In this document: positions 1 through 8,234 of the stretch, piece by piece
Layout of the letters: each line of letters opens with the position of its first letter
Numbering within the stretch: position 1 is the stretch's first letter
Origin: Niveispirillum cyanobacteriorum
Lineage (GTDB): Bacteria; Pseudomonadota; Alphaproteobacteria; Azospirillales; Azospirillaceae
Assembly (NCBI RefSeq): GCF_002868735.1
Contig: NZ_CP025612.1
Span: forward strand, 434,001 to 498,000
Length of the DNA: 64,000 nucleotides
Direction of reading: 5' to 3'
Program-made: the position numbers and the translations under genes
The notes under the pieces: model-generated
Told to the model about the DNA's origin: nothing
Database searches by the model: none
What the model saw: only the letters and a program-made list of their open reading frames with translations

Positions 1-657
1 CCTATCGACCCCAAGCTGGTTAATTCCGGCGAGGTGTTCGCACCGTACAAATCCACGCAGTATGAACTCGGCGGCAAGGTCGCCGTTGGTGGTGTTGGCC
101 TGTCGCTGGCCCTCTATCAGACCAAGCAGCCCAGCGCCTTCACCCGGCCCGTGGACCCGGCCAATCCGGCGGGGCAGCAGATCTATGTGCTGGACGGCGA
201 GCAGCGCAACCGGGGTGTGGAGTTCAGCCTGGATGGCGAACCGGTAGAGGGCCTGCGCGTGATCGGTGGCCTGTCCGTCGGCAAGGCGGAGTTGCGCCGG
301 ACCGGCGGTGGCGTGAATGAGGGCAACTGGGCGCCCGGTGTGCCGTCCTACACCCTGAACGGCAATATCGAATGGGATCTGCCCTTCCTGCCGGCGGCCA
401 CTCTGACGGGCCGTGTCGTGCGGACGGGGGAGCAGAAGGTGAACGCCGCCAACACCCTGGAAATCGGGTCCTGGACGCGGTTCGATATCGGCGCGCGCTA
501 TGTGTTTGAGATGAATGACAGGCCAGTCAGCCTGCGCTTCAACATCGATAACGTGGCCAACAAGCGCTACTGGGCATCAGCCTATGACAGTTTCAGCAGC
601 ACCCTTCTGCAGGGTGCGCCGCGCACCGTGAAACTGTCCACCACGGTCGATTTCTAA
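1..657 (+). CDS. TonB-dependent receptor, C-terminal part (5' end outside window)
   Basis: The reading frame is open from base 1 and ends with TAA at 655-657, giving 218 residues of a longer protein. The sequence alternates short amphipathic beta strands and turns and ends with an aromatic residue (VDF), as outer-membrane beta-barrels do. The stretch near the end with NIDNVANKRYW matches the penultimate-strand pattern of TonB-dependent siderophore receptors (DNLFDKxYW-like). It would be the carboxyl half of a ligand-gated outer-membrane barrel; plug and TonB box lie before the window. Substrate cannot be inferred from this part. A perfect inverted repeat follows 10 bases after the stop and may terminate the transcript. 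Confidence 0.85.
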   Translation, partial: PIDPKLVNSGEVFAPYKSTQYELGGKVAVGGVGLSLALYQTKQPSAFTRPVDPANPAGQQIYVLDGEQRNRGVEFSLDGEPVEGLRVIGGLSVGKAELRRTGGGVNEGNWAPGVPSYTLNGNIEWDLPFLPAATLTGRVVRTGEQKVNAANTLEIGSWTRFDIGARYVFEMNDRPVSLRFNIDNVANKRYWASAYDSFSSTLLQGAPRTVKLSTTVDF

Positions 658-666
658 GGATGGTCA

Positions 667-701
667 GGACTGGGATGGGGCATGATGCACCATCCCAGTC
701 C
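667..701 (+). terminator. Perfect 12-bp inverted repeat after the TonB receptor
   Basis: Arms GGACTGGGATGG (667-678) and CCATCCCAGTCC (690-701) are exact reverse complements around an 11-base loop. It lies just after the receptor stop and just before the next gene. There is no T-run after it, so it is a terminator-like or mRNA-stabilising hairpin rather than a textbook intrinsic terminator. It also argues that the next gene starts after 701. Confidence 0.5.
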
Positions 702-704
702 GTG

Positions 705-1604
705 ATGTGCCAATCGATGCCGATCCTGCCGCCCGAACCATTTCCCTGGCCTTTCGATGGCGATGTCTGGCGCATGGCCATGGGGTTACGGGCGCAGGAG
801 ATGGGAAGCTGGCTGATGCCTGATGCCGGCTGGCCGGAACAAATGGCCGAACGTGCACGCCTGATCCGCAACCGCAAATGGGATGTGATGGCCCTGATGC
901 CGGAGGCGCGGGCTGCGTCGGCGGAGGTGATGGGCCTGCTGTTCGCCCATCTGACGGCGCAGTTTCCGGACTGGTTTTGCCGGGTGGGGCGGGGGGTGGA
1001 AAGCCGGGTGGATGGTGCCCGCCTGGACCCGGCGGATTTTGAGCATCCGCTGCATCTGCTGGCCCATCTGCTGCCCGATGATCTGTGCCTGATGACGCCG
1101 TCGCCGGGTGGATGGCGGCTGACGGGCGGGGTGGTCTGTTTCCCCTCGCACTGGATGCTGCCGCATAAGCTGGGCAAGCCGTTGCCGGGCATCCACCGGC
1201 CTGTCGCGCGCTATGACGCGATGCTGGCCACACCGGTTGACCGGTTCTTCGATACGCTGTCACCGGGTCGGGTGGTGTGGCGGGCCAATTGGACCTTGTC
1301 GGACGATCCCACCCTGTTCCAGCCGGGAACCAAGGCGCACGTGCCCCCCGATGCCGATATCGATGAGGGCAATGCGGGGGAGCGGCTGTGGCTACGGGTG
1401 GAGCGGCAGACGCTGACCAAGCTGCCCGACAGTGGTGCTGTCCTTTTCACCATCCGAACACACCAGCGCCCGCTATACGCCCTGACAGGGGCGGAGCGGC
1501 GACAGTTCGCATTGGTATTGCGGTCGGTGCCGGACGATGTGGCGGCGTACAAGGGGCTGCGGCGCACCGGCCCCCTGGCCGTCGGGTACTGCGAGAAGGC
1601 TTAG
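705..1604 (+). CDS. Heme-dependent oxidative N-demethylase alpha-subunit-like protein (HODM/DUF3445)
   Basis: About 299 residues. The N-terminal signature PFPWPFDGDVWRMAMGLR and the following 'ERARLIRNRKWDVMALMPEA' segment, then the central FPSHWMLPHKLGKPLPGIHRPVARY block, match the DUF3445/HODM alpha-subunit family, whose studied member binds heme and oxidatively demethylates dimethylamine. The conserved 'FxxxLxPGRxVWRxNW' and 'LWLRVERQTLTKLPDSGAVLFTIRTHQRPL' blocks are present, so the protein looks intact. I chose ATG 705 because the earlier ATG at 660 is inside a hairpin; ATG 717 is also possible and neither has a clear ribosome site. No genes for the flavin or folate subunits of the known enzyme are adjacent, so the actual substrate is open. 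Confidence 0.75.
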   Translation: MCQSMPILPPEPFPWPFDGDVWRMAMGLRAQEMGSWLMPDAGWPEQMAERARLIRNRKWDVMALMPEARAASAEVMGLLFAHLTAQFPDWFCRVGRGVESRVDGARLDPADFEHPLHLLAHLLPDDLCLMTPSPGGWRLTGGVVCFPSHWMLPHKLGKPLPGIHRPVARYDAMLATPVDRFFDTLSPGRVVWRANWTLSDDPTLFQPGTKAHVPPDADIDEGNAGERLWLRVERQTLTKLPDSGAVLFTIRTHQRPLYALTGAERRQFALVLRSVPDDVAAYKGLRRTGPLAVGYCEKA

Positions 1605-1843
1605 GTAAAGGCTTTGAAGGTGATGATGGTGAAAGTGTCCTTCACCCCATCCAGGGTCTGGATCTGGCCCGTCACGAAATGGCCGATATCCTCCCCATCC
1701 TCCAGGAAGCACTTCATCATCAGATCGTATTGGCCGGAGACGGAATGCACTTCCGAGACTTCTGCTACGCTCTGCACCGCGAGGTCGGCCACGTCATAGG
1801 CGCGGCCGAGATCGCATTTGACCATGATGAAGATCGTCTGCAT
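1601..1843 (-). CDS. Stand-alone Lrp/AsnC ligand-binding (RAM) domain protein
   Basis: This 80-residue protein is only the alpha/beta RAM sensor domain of Lrp/AsnC regulators, without a helix-turn-helix. The pattern is MQTIFIMVKCDLGRAYDVAD, then EVHSVSGQYDLMMK and a final 'VKDTFTIITF' strand, which is typical of these small SraM-type proteins. Such proteins form dimers and higher oligomers and bind amino acids. It follows the DEAD-box helicase gene by only 3 bases, so both are probably one transcript. The last four bases overlap the end of the convergent HODM-like gene. Role unknown. Confidence 0.8.
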   Translation of the reverse strand: MQTIFIMVKCDLGRAYDVADLAVQSVAEVSEVHSVSGQYDLMMKCFLEDGEDIGHFVTGQIQTLDGVKDTFTIITFKAFT

Positions 1844-1846
1844 GGC

Positions 1847-3541
1847 TCAGTCTTCCGAAGCTTCCGCCACGTCGACGACCGGTGCCTTGGGCGGACGGGC
1901 GGCGCGCAGGATGAAGGCGGGTACGTCATCGCCAAAGCCGACAACGGGCGGGCCACGGTCATCATCCTCGTCCCGGCGGGGACGGCGGTCGCGGCGGTCA
2001 TCGCGGTCACGGCGGAATTCGTCGCGGCGATGCTCATCGCGGCGGAACTCACCCCGACCCTCGTTGCGGCCGTCGCCACGATTGTCCGCACGGGGTTCGC
2101 CCCGGTTGTCACCACGGCCCTCGCCGCGATTTTCACCGCGCGCTTCGCCCCGATTCTCGTACCGGTCGCGATTGCGCTCGCCGCGCGGCTCGCCACGGCT
2201 CTCGTGGCGGTCACCCCGGTTATCGGGACGTTCGCGCTTCTGCTGGTGTGCCTCGATGGCAGCTTCGGCGGCCTCAGGCTCCACATGGACATGGCGCTCG
2301 GGCTTGGGCCCGCGCTCTGCCCGTTCGCCCCGGTCGCGGCCACCGCGGCGGCCCTCTTCCTTCTTCGGGGCACCCCGGCCACGGCGGCGCGGATCGGCAT
2401 CGAAGGACAGTTCGGCGGTTTCGATCCCCTCAATCGTGAAGCGGGGAATTTCCTTGCCGATCAGCTTTTCGATGGCATGCACCAGCTTGCCATCGTCCGG
2501 CGTGGCGATGGTGAAGGCGCGACCCGTCTTGCCCGCGCGACCCGTGCGGCCGATGCGGTGGACGTAATCTTCGGAATGGTGCGGCGTGTCGAAATTGAAC
2601 ACGTGGCTGACATTGGAAATGTCGATACCGCGCGCCGCCACGTCGGAACAGACCAGCAGGTCGATGCTGCCGGCCTTAAATGCCTCCAGAGTCTCGGTGC
2701 GCTTGGACTGCACCATGTCGCCATGCAGGGCGCCGGCATTGAAGCCGTGCTTGACCAGCGAGCCATGAACGACGGCAATGTCCTTCTTGCGATTGCAGAA
2801 GATGAAGGCGTTCTTCACATCGTCGGTGGCGATCAGGCGACGCAGCGCCTCGCGCTTGTCCTGTTCATCCACGACCAGCAGATGCTGGGCCACCGTGGTA
2901 GCCGTGCTGGCGGGCGCACTGACCGTCACCTCTTCCGGGGTGGTCAGGAACTTATCGGCCAGACGCTTGATCTCCGGCGGCATGGTGGCGCTGAAGAACA
3001 GGGTTTGACGCTTGCGCGGCAGCAGGCTGACGATACGCTCGATATCGGGGATGAACCCCATATCTAGCATGCGATCCGCCTCGTCGATCACCAGGACCTT
3101 GATGTCGGTCAGCAGGATGTTGCCACGATCAAACAGGTCCATCATGCGGCCCGGCGTGGCGATCAGCACGTCAACGCCGCGTTCCAGCTTCTTGATCTGG
3201 TCGCCAAAGCTTTCGCCACCGATCAGCAGCGCCATGTTCAGCTTGTGGTACTTGCCATACAGCTCGAAATTTTCTGCCACCTGGGCGGCCAGTTCGCGCG
3301 TTGGCTCCAGGATGAGGGACCGAGGCATGCGCGCCTTGGCGCGGCCACGGCCCAAAATCTCGATCATGGGAAGGGTAAAGGAAGCGGTCTTCCCCGTACC
3401 GGTCTGGGCGCAGCCCAGCACATCCCGGCCCTGCAGGACCCACGGGATGGCTTTTTCCTGGATCGGCGTCGGCGTGGTATAGCCAACTTCTTCAACAGCG
3501 CGAAGGACTTCGGACCCGAGTCCAAGTTCCGAGAACAGCAT
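1847..3541 (-). CDS. rhlE: DEAD-box ATP-dependent RNA helicase (RhlE-like) with RG-rich tail
   Basis: The 564-residue protein begins MLFSELGLGSEVLRAVEEVGYTTPTPIQ (Q-motif). Then come AQTGTGKTASF (motif I), PTRELAAQV (Ia), TPGRMMDL (Ib), VIDEADRMLDMGF (II, DEAD), FFSATM (III) and the C-terminal RecA lobe with ARGIDISNVSHVFNFDTP and HRIGRTGRAGKTG (VI). About 150 final residues are low-complexity, rich in Arg, Gly, Asp and Glu with repeated NRGE/GRGDNR units, a disordered RNA-binding tail. The frame stays open far upstream, but ATG 3541 has AAGG before it and starts exactly at the Q-motif. Expected role: cytosolic RNA unwinding in ribosome assembly or mRNA decay. RhlE is inferred; the precise subfamily is less certain than the family. 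Confidence 0.93.
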   Translation of the reverse strand: MLFSELGLGSEVLRAVEEVGYTTPTPIQEKAIPWVLQGRDVLGCAQTGTGKTASFTLPMIEILGRGRAKARMPRSLILEPTRELAAQVAENFELYGKYHKLNMALLIGGESFGDQIKKLERGVDVLIATPGRMMDLFDRGNILLTDIKVLVIDEADRMLDMGFIPDIERIVSLLPRKRQTLFFSATMPPEIKRLADKFLTTPEEVTVSAPASTATTVAQHLLVVDEQDKREALRRLIATDDVKNAFIFCNRKKDIAVVHGSLVKHGFNAGALHGDMVQSKRTETLEAFKAGSIDLLVCSDVAARGIDISNVSHVFNFDTPHHSEDYVHRIGRTGRAGKTGRAFTIATPDDGKLVHAIEKLIGKEIPRFTIEGIETAELSFDADPRRRGRGAPKKEEGRRGGRDRGERAERGPKPERHVHVEPEAAEAAIEAHQQKRERPDNRGDRHESRGEPRGERNRDRYENRGEARGENRGEGRGDNRGEPRADNRGDGRNEGRGEFRRDEHRRDEFRRDRDDRRDRRPRRDEDDDRGPPVVGFGDDVPAFILRAARPPKAPVVDVAEASED

Positions 3542-3715
3542 TAGGCCTTCATCATTCTGGAGGCGACGTCGAACAAAAACACCGTGACGTCGGCGGCGAT
3601 AATGGATCGACCGCTGGCAACCCTGCGTCACCTGCATTTGAACAGCAGGAACACAATGCTTTACGGTCGCGCCTTCGATATCAATTTCGGCCTTTGAGAG
3701 CAAGGATTTCGGGCG

Positions 3716-4432
3716 ATGACACCCCCCACACCGCACGCAAGGCAGCCCCTCCTTCTGTTGCCGGGCCTGTTGTGCGACGAAGCTTTGTGGGCGCACCAGA
3801 TAAACAACCTGTCCGATATCGCGGATTGTACCGTCGCCGACCTCACAAAGGCAGACTCGATGGAGGCGCTGGCCGAGGCGGTTCTGGCGCAGGCGCCGGA
3901 ACGGTTTGCGCTGGCTGGCCTTTCCATGGGCGGCTATGTCGCGTTCGAGATATTGCGCCGCGCGCCGCAACGGGTGACGCGCCTGTGTCTGGTCGATACG
4001 TCCGCCCGCCCCGATACCGTGGAACAGCGGCAGCGGCGGGCGGCCATGCTTAAACTGGCCAGGATCGGCAAGTTTCGGGGCATGTCGCCGCGCCTTCTGT
4101 CCACACAGGTGCATCCTGACCATGTAGCCGTGCCGGAAATCGGCGGCGTCGTTCTGGCTATGACGGAGAGAGTGGGCCGTGATGCCTTCTGCCGGCAGCA
4201 GGCGGCCATTCTGTCGCGGCCCGACAGCCGGCCCGGCCTTGCGGCCATCGCGGTCCCCACCCTGGTCATTGTCGGTGCCGATGATGCGCAGACGCCGCCC
4301 GACCGGTCGCAGGAGATTGCGGCGGCGGTGCCGGGCGCCAGCCTCTATGTGGTCCCCTGCTGCGGCCATCTGGCCCCGCTGGAGCAGCCGGAGTTGGTGA
4401 CGGGGTTGATGCGGGAATGGCTGCTGGCATGA
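3716..4432 (+). CDS. Alpha/beta hydrolase
   Basis: A 238-residue alpha/beta hydrolase without a signal peptide, therefore cytoplasmic. The fold markers are LLLLPGLLCDEALW (oxyanion strand, residues 11-25), the nucleophile elbow GLSMGG with Ser70, a late acidic residue in IVGADDAQTPPD and the catalytic His in CCGHLAPLEQPE. The family includes esterases, lactonases and MhpC/BioH-like carbon-carbon hydrolases, so no substrate can be assigned. AAGGA lies about 10 bases before the ATG. It is divergent from the helicase gene, with about 170 bases between them. Confidence 0.85.
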   Translation: MTPPTPHARQPLLLLPGLLCDEALWAHQINNLSDIADCTVADLTKADSMEALAEAVLAQAPERFALAGLSMGGYVAFEILRRAPQRVTRLCLVDTSARPDTVEQRQRRAAMLKLARIGKFRGMSPRLLSTQVHPDHVAVPEIGGVVLAMTERVGRDAFCRQQAAILSRPDSRPGLAAIAVPTLVIVGADDAQTPPDRSQEIAAAVPGASLYVVPCCGHLAPLEQPELVTGLMREWLLA

Positions 4433-4499
4433 TGGCCCGGTTGCGTCGGTCGTGCGGCGCCGTTAGTGTGCCGCCGGAATTCGGTTTGGAGGATTTGAC

Positions 4500-4631
4500 A
4501 TGAGCTTCGTCGGTATCGGCCTGTTCTTCGCCGCCAGCGTTCTGGCCGTGATCTGTATCAGCGCCATCAAGGCCCCGGAAGGTGACGGTGGGCACGGTCA
4601 TGGCCATCATGGCGGCCACGGCCACCACTGA
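4500..4631 (+). CDS. Small His-rich membrane peptide (43 aa)
   Basis: ATG at 4500 follows a good ribosome site (TTGGAGGA, about 7 bases upstream) and the frame runs to TGA 4629-4631. The first 24 residues are one hydrophobic helix (MSFVGIGLFFAASVLAVIC...). The last 12 residues hold seven histidines among glycines (HGHGHHGGHGHH), which could bind a metal ion on one side of the membrane. It is too short for most gene callers. It sits between the alpha/beta hydrolase and recQ, same strand. I do not recognise a family; a metal-binding role is inference from composition only. Confidence 0.6.
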   Translation: MSFVGIGLFFAASVLAVICISAIKAPEGDGGHGHGHHGGHGHH

Positions 4632-4733
4632 GATCGTCAAAGCCCTGGACCGCATGCGGCGGGTGCCGTAAACCTGTCGGCGGCCACTTTATCTGGTGGT
4701 CCCGAACAGATATAACCCCCAAGCCGTAGCGCC

Positions 4734-6602
4734 ATGCCCGACGCCCTTGCCGAGACTTTCGCCCTGTCGCCGCTGGAGGCGGCCCAGGATGCGTTGCGCA
4801 AGGTCTGGGGCTATCCGGCCTTTCGCGGCATGCAGGCCGACATTGTCGAGCATGTCGTGGCTGGGGGGGATGCCCTTGTCCTGATGCCGACGGGCGGGGG
4901 CAAATCGCTCTGCTATCAGATCCCGGCCCTGGTGCGGCCCGGTGTCGGGATTGTCGTTTCGCCCCTTATCGCCCTGATGCGCGATCAGGTGGATGCGTTG
5001 CGACAGTTGGGCGTGCGCGCCGCCTACCTGAACTCCACGCTGGACTGGCGGGAAGCACAGGAGGTGGAGCGGGCGTGTGAGCGAGGTGATCTGGACCTGC
5101 TGTATGTCGCGCCCGAACGGCTGGTGACACCGCGCTTCCTAGAACTGCTGGACCGGTCGCGCATCGCACTGTTCGCCCTGGACGAGGCGCATTGCGTCAG
5201 CCAGTGGGGCCATGATTTCCGCCCGGAATATCTCCAGCTCTCCATACTGCACGAGAAATTCCCGGATGTGCCGCGCGTGGCCCTGACGGCGACGGCGGAC
5301 GCACAGACGCGTACCGACATCGCGGCCCGCCTGGGCCTGACCGACGCCCGGCTGTTCCTGGCCAGCTTCGACCGGCCCAACATCACCTATCGTATCCTGC
5401 CCAAGGACCAGGAACGCCGGCAGCTGCTGGATTTCCTACGCCGCCGGCCAGAGGATGCGGGCGTGGTCTATTGCCTTTCCAGAGGCAAAGTGGACGCCAT
5501 CGCACAATATCTGGCCGAACAGGGGGTGGACGCGCTCCCCTATCATGCCGGTTTGGACCCCGCCACGCGGCAGGCCAATCAGGACCGGTTCATCAAGGGC
5601 GAGGGCGTGGTGATGGTCGCCACCGTCGCGTTTGGCATGGGTATCGACAAGCCGAATGTACGCTTCGTGGTCCATATGGACCCCCCGCGATCCCTTGAGG
5701 CCTATTACCAGGAGACGGGTCGCGCCGGGCGCGACGGTCTTCCGGCGGAAGCTCTGATGCTCTACGGCTTTGCCGACGTTGTGCAGATGCAGATGATGGT
5801 GGAATCATCTGACAGCCCGCCCGCTTTCAAGCGCACGGAGCGGCAGAAGCTGGAGGCGCTGCTGGGCTTCTGCGAGACCGCGCGCTGCCGGCGGCAAACG
5901 CTGCTGACCTATTTCGATGAGGAATATCCCAAGCCCTGCGGCAAGTGCGACACCTGTTTCCAGCCCGTCGAAACCTATGACGGGACGGTGGTGGCGCAGA
6001 AGGCGCTGTCAGCCGTATACCGCACCGGGCAGCGGTTCGGGGTGGGCCATCTGGTCGATGTGCTGCGTGGGGTTGCCACCGACAAGGTGACAGAAAAGGG
6101 CCATGACAAGCTGAAGACCTTTGGCTGCGGCACGGAACTGGGCAAGCAGGAATGGCATAGCGTTTTCCGCCAACTGGTGGCCAACGGCCTGCTTTGTGCC
6201 GATCCGGAGGGGCATGGCGGCCTGATCCTGACGGAGACGGCGACTGCCGTCCTGAAAAGCCAGGAAGTCGTGCGTCTGCGCCGTGATCCGGCGGCGGAGG
6301 CCAAGGGGAAGGGCAAGGCTTCCTGGTCGGGCGGTAGCAGTTCGTCGAAGCCGAAGACATCCACCGCCGACCTGTCACCCGCCGACGATACGCTTTGGCA
6401 CGCATTGAAGGCGCTGCGCCTGGAACTGGCGCGGGAGCAGGGGGTTCCACCCTATGTCATCTTCCATGACGCAACATTGATGGAAATGGTGCGGGAGAAG
6501 CCGACCGACCTGGACGAGTTGGGCACCCTGCAGGGCGTAGGTTCGCGCAAGCTAGAGCGTTATGGCGAATATTTCCTGGATGTGATCCTGACGCATTCAT
6601 AA
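4734..6602 (+). CDS. recQ: ATP-dependent DNA helicase RecQ
   Basis: Length 622 residues, normal for RecQ. Residues 22-40 give the RecQ motif 0 region ([16 protein letters not shown]). Motif I is [12 protein letters not shown] (about 51-62), motif II is DEAH (150-153) followed by the RecQ aromatic loop [13 protein letters not shown], and motif VI is [14 protein letters not shown]. The Zn-binding cysteines (CETARCRR...CGKCDTC, about 380-407) and the winged-helix RQC region follow, and the end (about 545-620) is an HRDC domain ([16 protein letters not shown]). It unwinds recombination and repair intermediates 3' to 5'. It converges with the GntR gene. No odd features. Confidence 0.96.
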   Translation: MPDALAETFALSPLEAAQDALRKVWGYPAFRGMQADIVEHVVAGGDALVLMPTGGGKSLCYQIPALVRPGVGIVVSPLIALMRDQVDALRQLGVRAAYLNSTLDWREAQEVERACERGDLDLLYVAPERLVTPRFLELLDRSRIALFALDEAHCVSQWGHDFRPEYLQLSILHEKFPDVPRVALTATADAQTRTDIAARLGLTDARLFLASFDRPNITYRILPKDQERRQLLDFLRRRPEDAGVVYCLSRGKVDAIAQYLAEQGVDALPYHAGLDPATRQANQDRFIKGEGVVMVATVAFGMGIDKPNVRFVVHMDPPRSLEAYYQETGRAGRDGLPAEALMLYGFADVVQMQMMVESSDSPPAFKRTERQKLEALLGFCETARCRRQTLLTYFDEEYPKPCGKCDTCFQPVETYDGTVVAQKALSAVYRTGQRFGVGHLVDVLRGVATDKVTEKGHDKLKTFGCGTELGKQEWHSVFRQLVANGLLCADPEGHGGLILTETATAVLKSQEVVRLRRDPAAEAKGKGKASWSGGSSSSKPKTSTADLSPADDTLWHALKALRLELAREQGVPPYVIFHDATLMEMVREKPTDLDELGTLQGVGSRKLERYGEYFLDVILTHS

Positions 6603-6622
6603 AGGTGCGGTAACGCCCAGTA

Positions 6623-7264
6623 TCACTCCTCCCGCCAGCGATTGAGGTGACGTTCGATCGCATGGACCAGACCGTCTGCATCGCGGGCACGTATCATGGC
6701 CACCATGTCACCATGGTCACGGTTGGAGCGTTGGATGGCGGAATTGGCGCGCCAGCCGCGGACACCCGGCAGGCCGCGATGGCGCAGGGCCTTGATCTCT
6801 TCCATCATCACGCGGTTTCCACATATGGCATAAAGCCGGTCGTGGAACTTCGCATTGAGGGCGCGCAGCAGCGGCAGATCGGCATCTTCCATATTGGCGT
6901 CGAATTCCGCGACGATCTGGTCCAGTTCGGCCACATCATCATCGGTTGCTCGTTCCACCACGCGCCGGGCCGCCGCCACCTCCAGCACGGTGCGCGCCTC
7001 AATCAATTCTTCACGGTCCTGCTGCGACAGGCTTGCCACGCGGTATCCACGATTGGGGACATGTTCCAGAAGCTGACGTGTCTTAAGGTCAAGAAGGGCC
7101 ATTCTGACATCGAAACGATGTGCATCATAATTCGTTTCGATGTCGGTTTGTTTTAGCCATTCCCCAGGCCGAAACACCCCACCCAGCAGGTCCGCTTCCA
7201 GCCGGCTGACAAGGCTGGCGGCCTCGGCTTCTTTGTCCCTGGAGGTTTCCTTGGTCGTTGCCAT
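6623..7264 (-). CDS. GntR-family transcriptional regulator, FCD (FadR-type) domain
   Basis: 213 residues from ATG 7264 (an in-frame TTG at 7279 lies inside the operator and is less likely). Residues about 15-75 form the winged helix (LLGGVFRPGEWLKQTDIETNYDAHRFDVRMALLDLKTRQLLEHVPNRGYRV). The rest is an all-helical FCD domain with the metal-ligand pattern D-x3-H (LNAKFHDRLY) and later HGDM and IERHL histidines. FCD proteins bind organic acids through such a metal and release DNA. It is the last gene in the direction of the leftward locus. A copy of the motif also found at two other promoters of the locus lies just before its start, so it is probably the locus regulator and controls itself. Confidence 0.9.
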   Translation of the reverse strand: MATTKETSRDKEAEAASLVSRLEADLLGGVFRPGEWLKQTDIETNYDAHRFDVRMALLDLKTRQLLEHVPNRGYRVASLSQQDREELIEARTVLEVAAARRVVERATDDDVAELDQIVAEFDANMEDADLPLLRALNAKFHDRLYAICGNRVMMEEIKALRHRGLPGVRGWRANSAIQRSNRDHGDMVAMIRARDADGLVHAIERHLNRWREE

Positions 7265-7270
7265 GGTTGC

Positions 7271-7287
7271 GGTAGCCAATTTGTTAT
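7271..7287 (-). promoter_or_regulatory. Putative operator at the GntR gene start
   Basis: GGTAGCCAATTTGTTAT contains the left arm AGCCAA of the inverted repeat seen in full at 9093-9106, with a degenerate right arm. It ends about 7 bases from ATG 7264, where a bound repressor would block the ribosome site or promoter. Twelve of the first fifteen bases equal those at 21811-21825. Confidence 0.5.
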
Positions 7288-7353
7288 CTGATTTCTGCTC
7301 AACATATTAGCAGACCGCCAAACCAAACGCCAAGGGCCGGTTGTCCCGCATCC

Positions 7354-8229
7354 TTACGTCTCAACCGATGCCAGAAAACCTTCCAGTTCCGCGAAATAGG
7401 CGTCCGGCTCCTCATAAAAGGGCATGTGGGAGCTGTTTTCGAAGATACGGATGCGGCTGTCCGGCAGGGCCATATGCATGCGCAGCGAACAGGCGGGGGT
7501 CAGTTCGTCATGCTTGCCGGCCAGGACAAGGCAGGGAACCTTGATGCCCCCCATGGCGGGCACGCGGTTCCAGTCCTTCATATTGCCGGTATAGGTGAAT
7601 TCATTGGGTCCCTGCATGGTGACATAAGGGCCCATGTTCCAGTCGGCCAGCGACGCGGTCAGCGGCTCCGGCCAGGTGCGCAGCCGGCAGACATGGCGAT
7701 GGTTCAGCAGGGTGACGGCCGCCTGATATTCTGGGTGGTCGAGGGTGCCCGCCGCCTCATGCGTCACCATCATCGTTACCGTTTCTGACCCCAGCGCCAG
7801 ACGCAGGCGGTTCAGTTCGCCCACCAGATGCGGGATGTCGCAAGCGCCGTCGGCGATGATGTAGGACCGCACTGCCTCGGGATATGTCAGGCAGTATTCG
7901 GTCCCCAGCCAGGTGCCCCAGGAATGGCCCAGGAAATCCACCGGCCCCAGGTCGAGCGCGCGGCGGACCTGTTCGGCTTCATCGACATAGCGTTCAAGGG
8001 TCCAGAGACCGGGATCGGAGGGCCGGTCGCTGGCGCCACACCCTAACTGGTCCCAGCCCACGATGCGATAGCCCTTCTCCGCCAGCCGCAGGTGCGGTTC
8101 ACGCAAGTAGCGGTTGGGCAGGCCAGGGCCGCCATTGGCCAGGAACAGGGTGCGCGCCCCCTCGCCATGGACATAGGCCACAACCTCGTGGCCTTCGCGC
8201 AGGGTGATGCGGCGGGTGATGGTCTGCAT
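7354..8229 (-). CDS. Alpha/beta hydrolase, proline iminopeptidase family
   Basis: 291 residues. The family markers are in order: oxyanion motif NGGPGLPNRYL (32-42), WDQLGCGASDRP (59-70), nucleophile elbow GHSWG with Ser103, acidic residue in LAGKHDELTP and the final His in NSSHMPFYEEPDAY. This is the tricorn/prolyl aminopeptidase family, which removes N-terminal residues from short peptides; several members act on amides or esters of amino acids. No signal peptide, so cytoplasmic. It follows the nitrilase-family gene by 5 bases and lies in the EutBC locus, so the substrate is probably a small amide or ester produced there. Confidence 0.85.
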   Translation of the reverse strand: MQTITRRITLREGHEVVAYVHGEGARTLFLANGGPGLPNRYLREPHLRLAEKGYRIVGWDQLGCGASDRPSDPGLWTLERYVDEAEQVRRALDLGPVDFLGHSWGTWLGTEYCLTYPEAVRSYIIADGACDIPHLVGELNRLRLALGSETVTMMVTHEAAGTLDHPEYQAAVTLLNHRHVCRLRTWPEPLTASLADWNMGPYVTMQGPNEFTYTGNMKDWNRVPAMGGIKVPCLVLAGKHDELTPACSLRMHMALPDSRIRIFENSSHMPFYEEPDAYFAELEGFLASVET

Positions 8230-8234
8230 GGGTT

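Noticed and set aside
1388-3067. A long open frame of 559 codons on the plus strand opposite the helicase gene
   Set aside because: It is the antisense of the GC-rich RG-repeat and helicase core. Its translation is Ala/Val/Arg low-complexity with no family features, and the helicase motifs on the other strand are complete.
3542-4369. Upstream extension of the helicase frame by about 276 codons
   Set aside because: The Q-motif starts exactly at ATG 3541 with AAGG before it, and the extension lies antisense to a clear alpha/beta hydrolase gene.
6009-6450. Open frames antisense to recQ
   Set aside because: They have Pro/Ser/Arg-rich composition without ribosome sites or motifs, while RecQ is complete on the plus strand.
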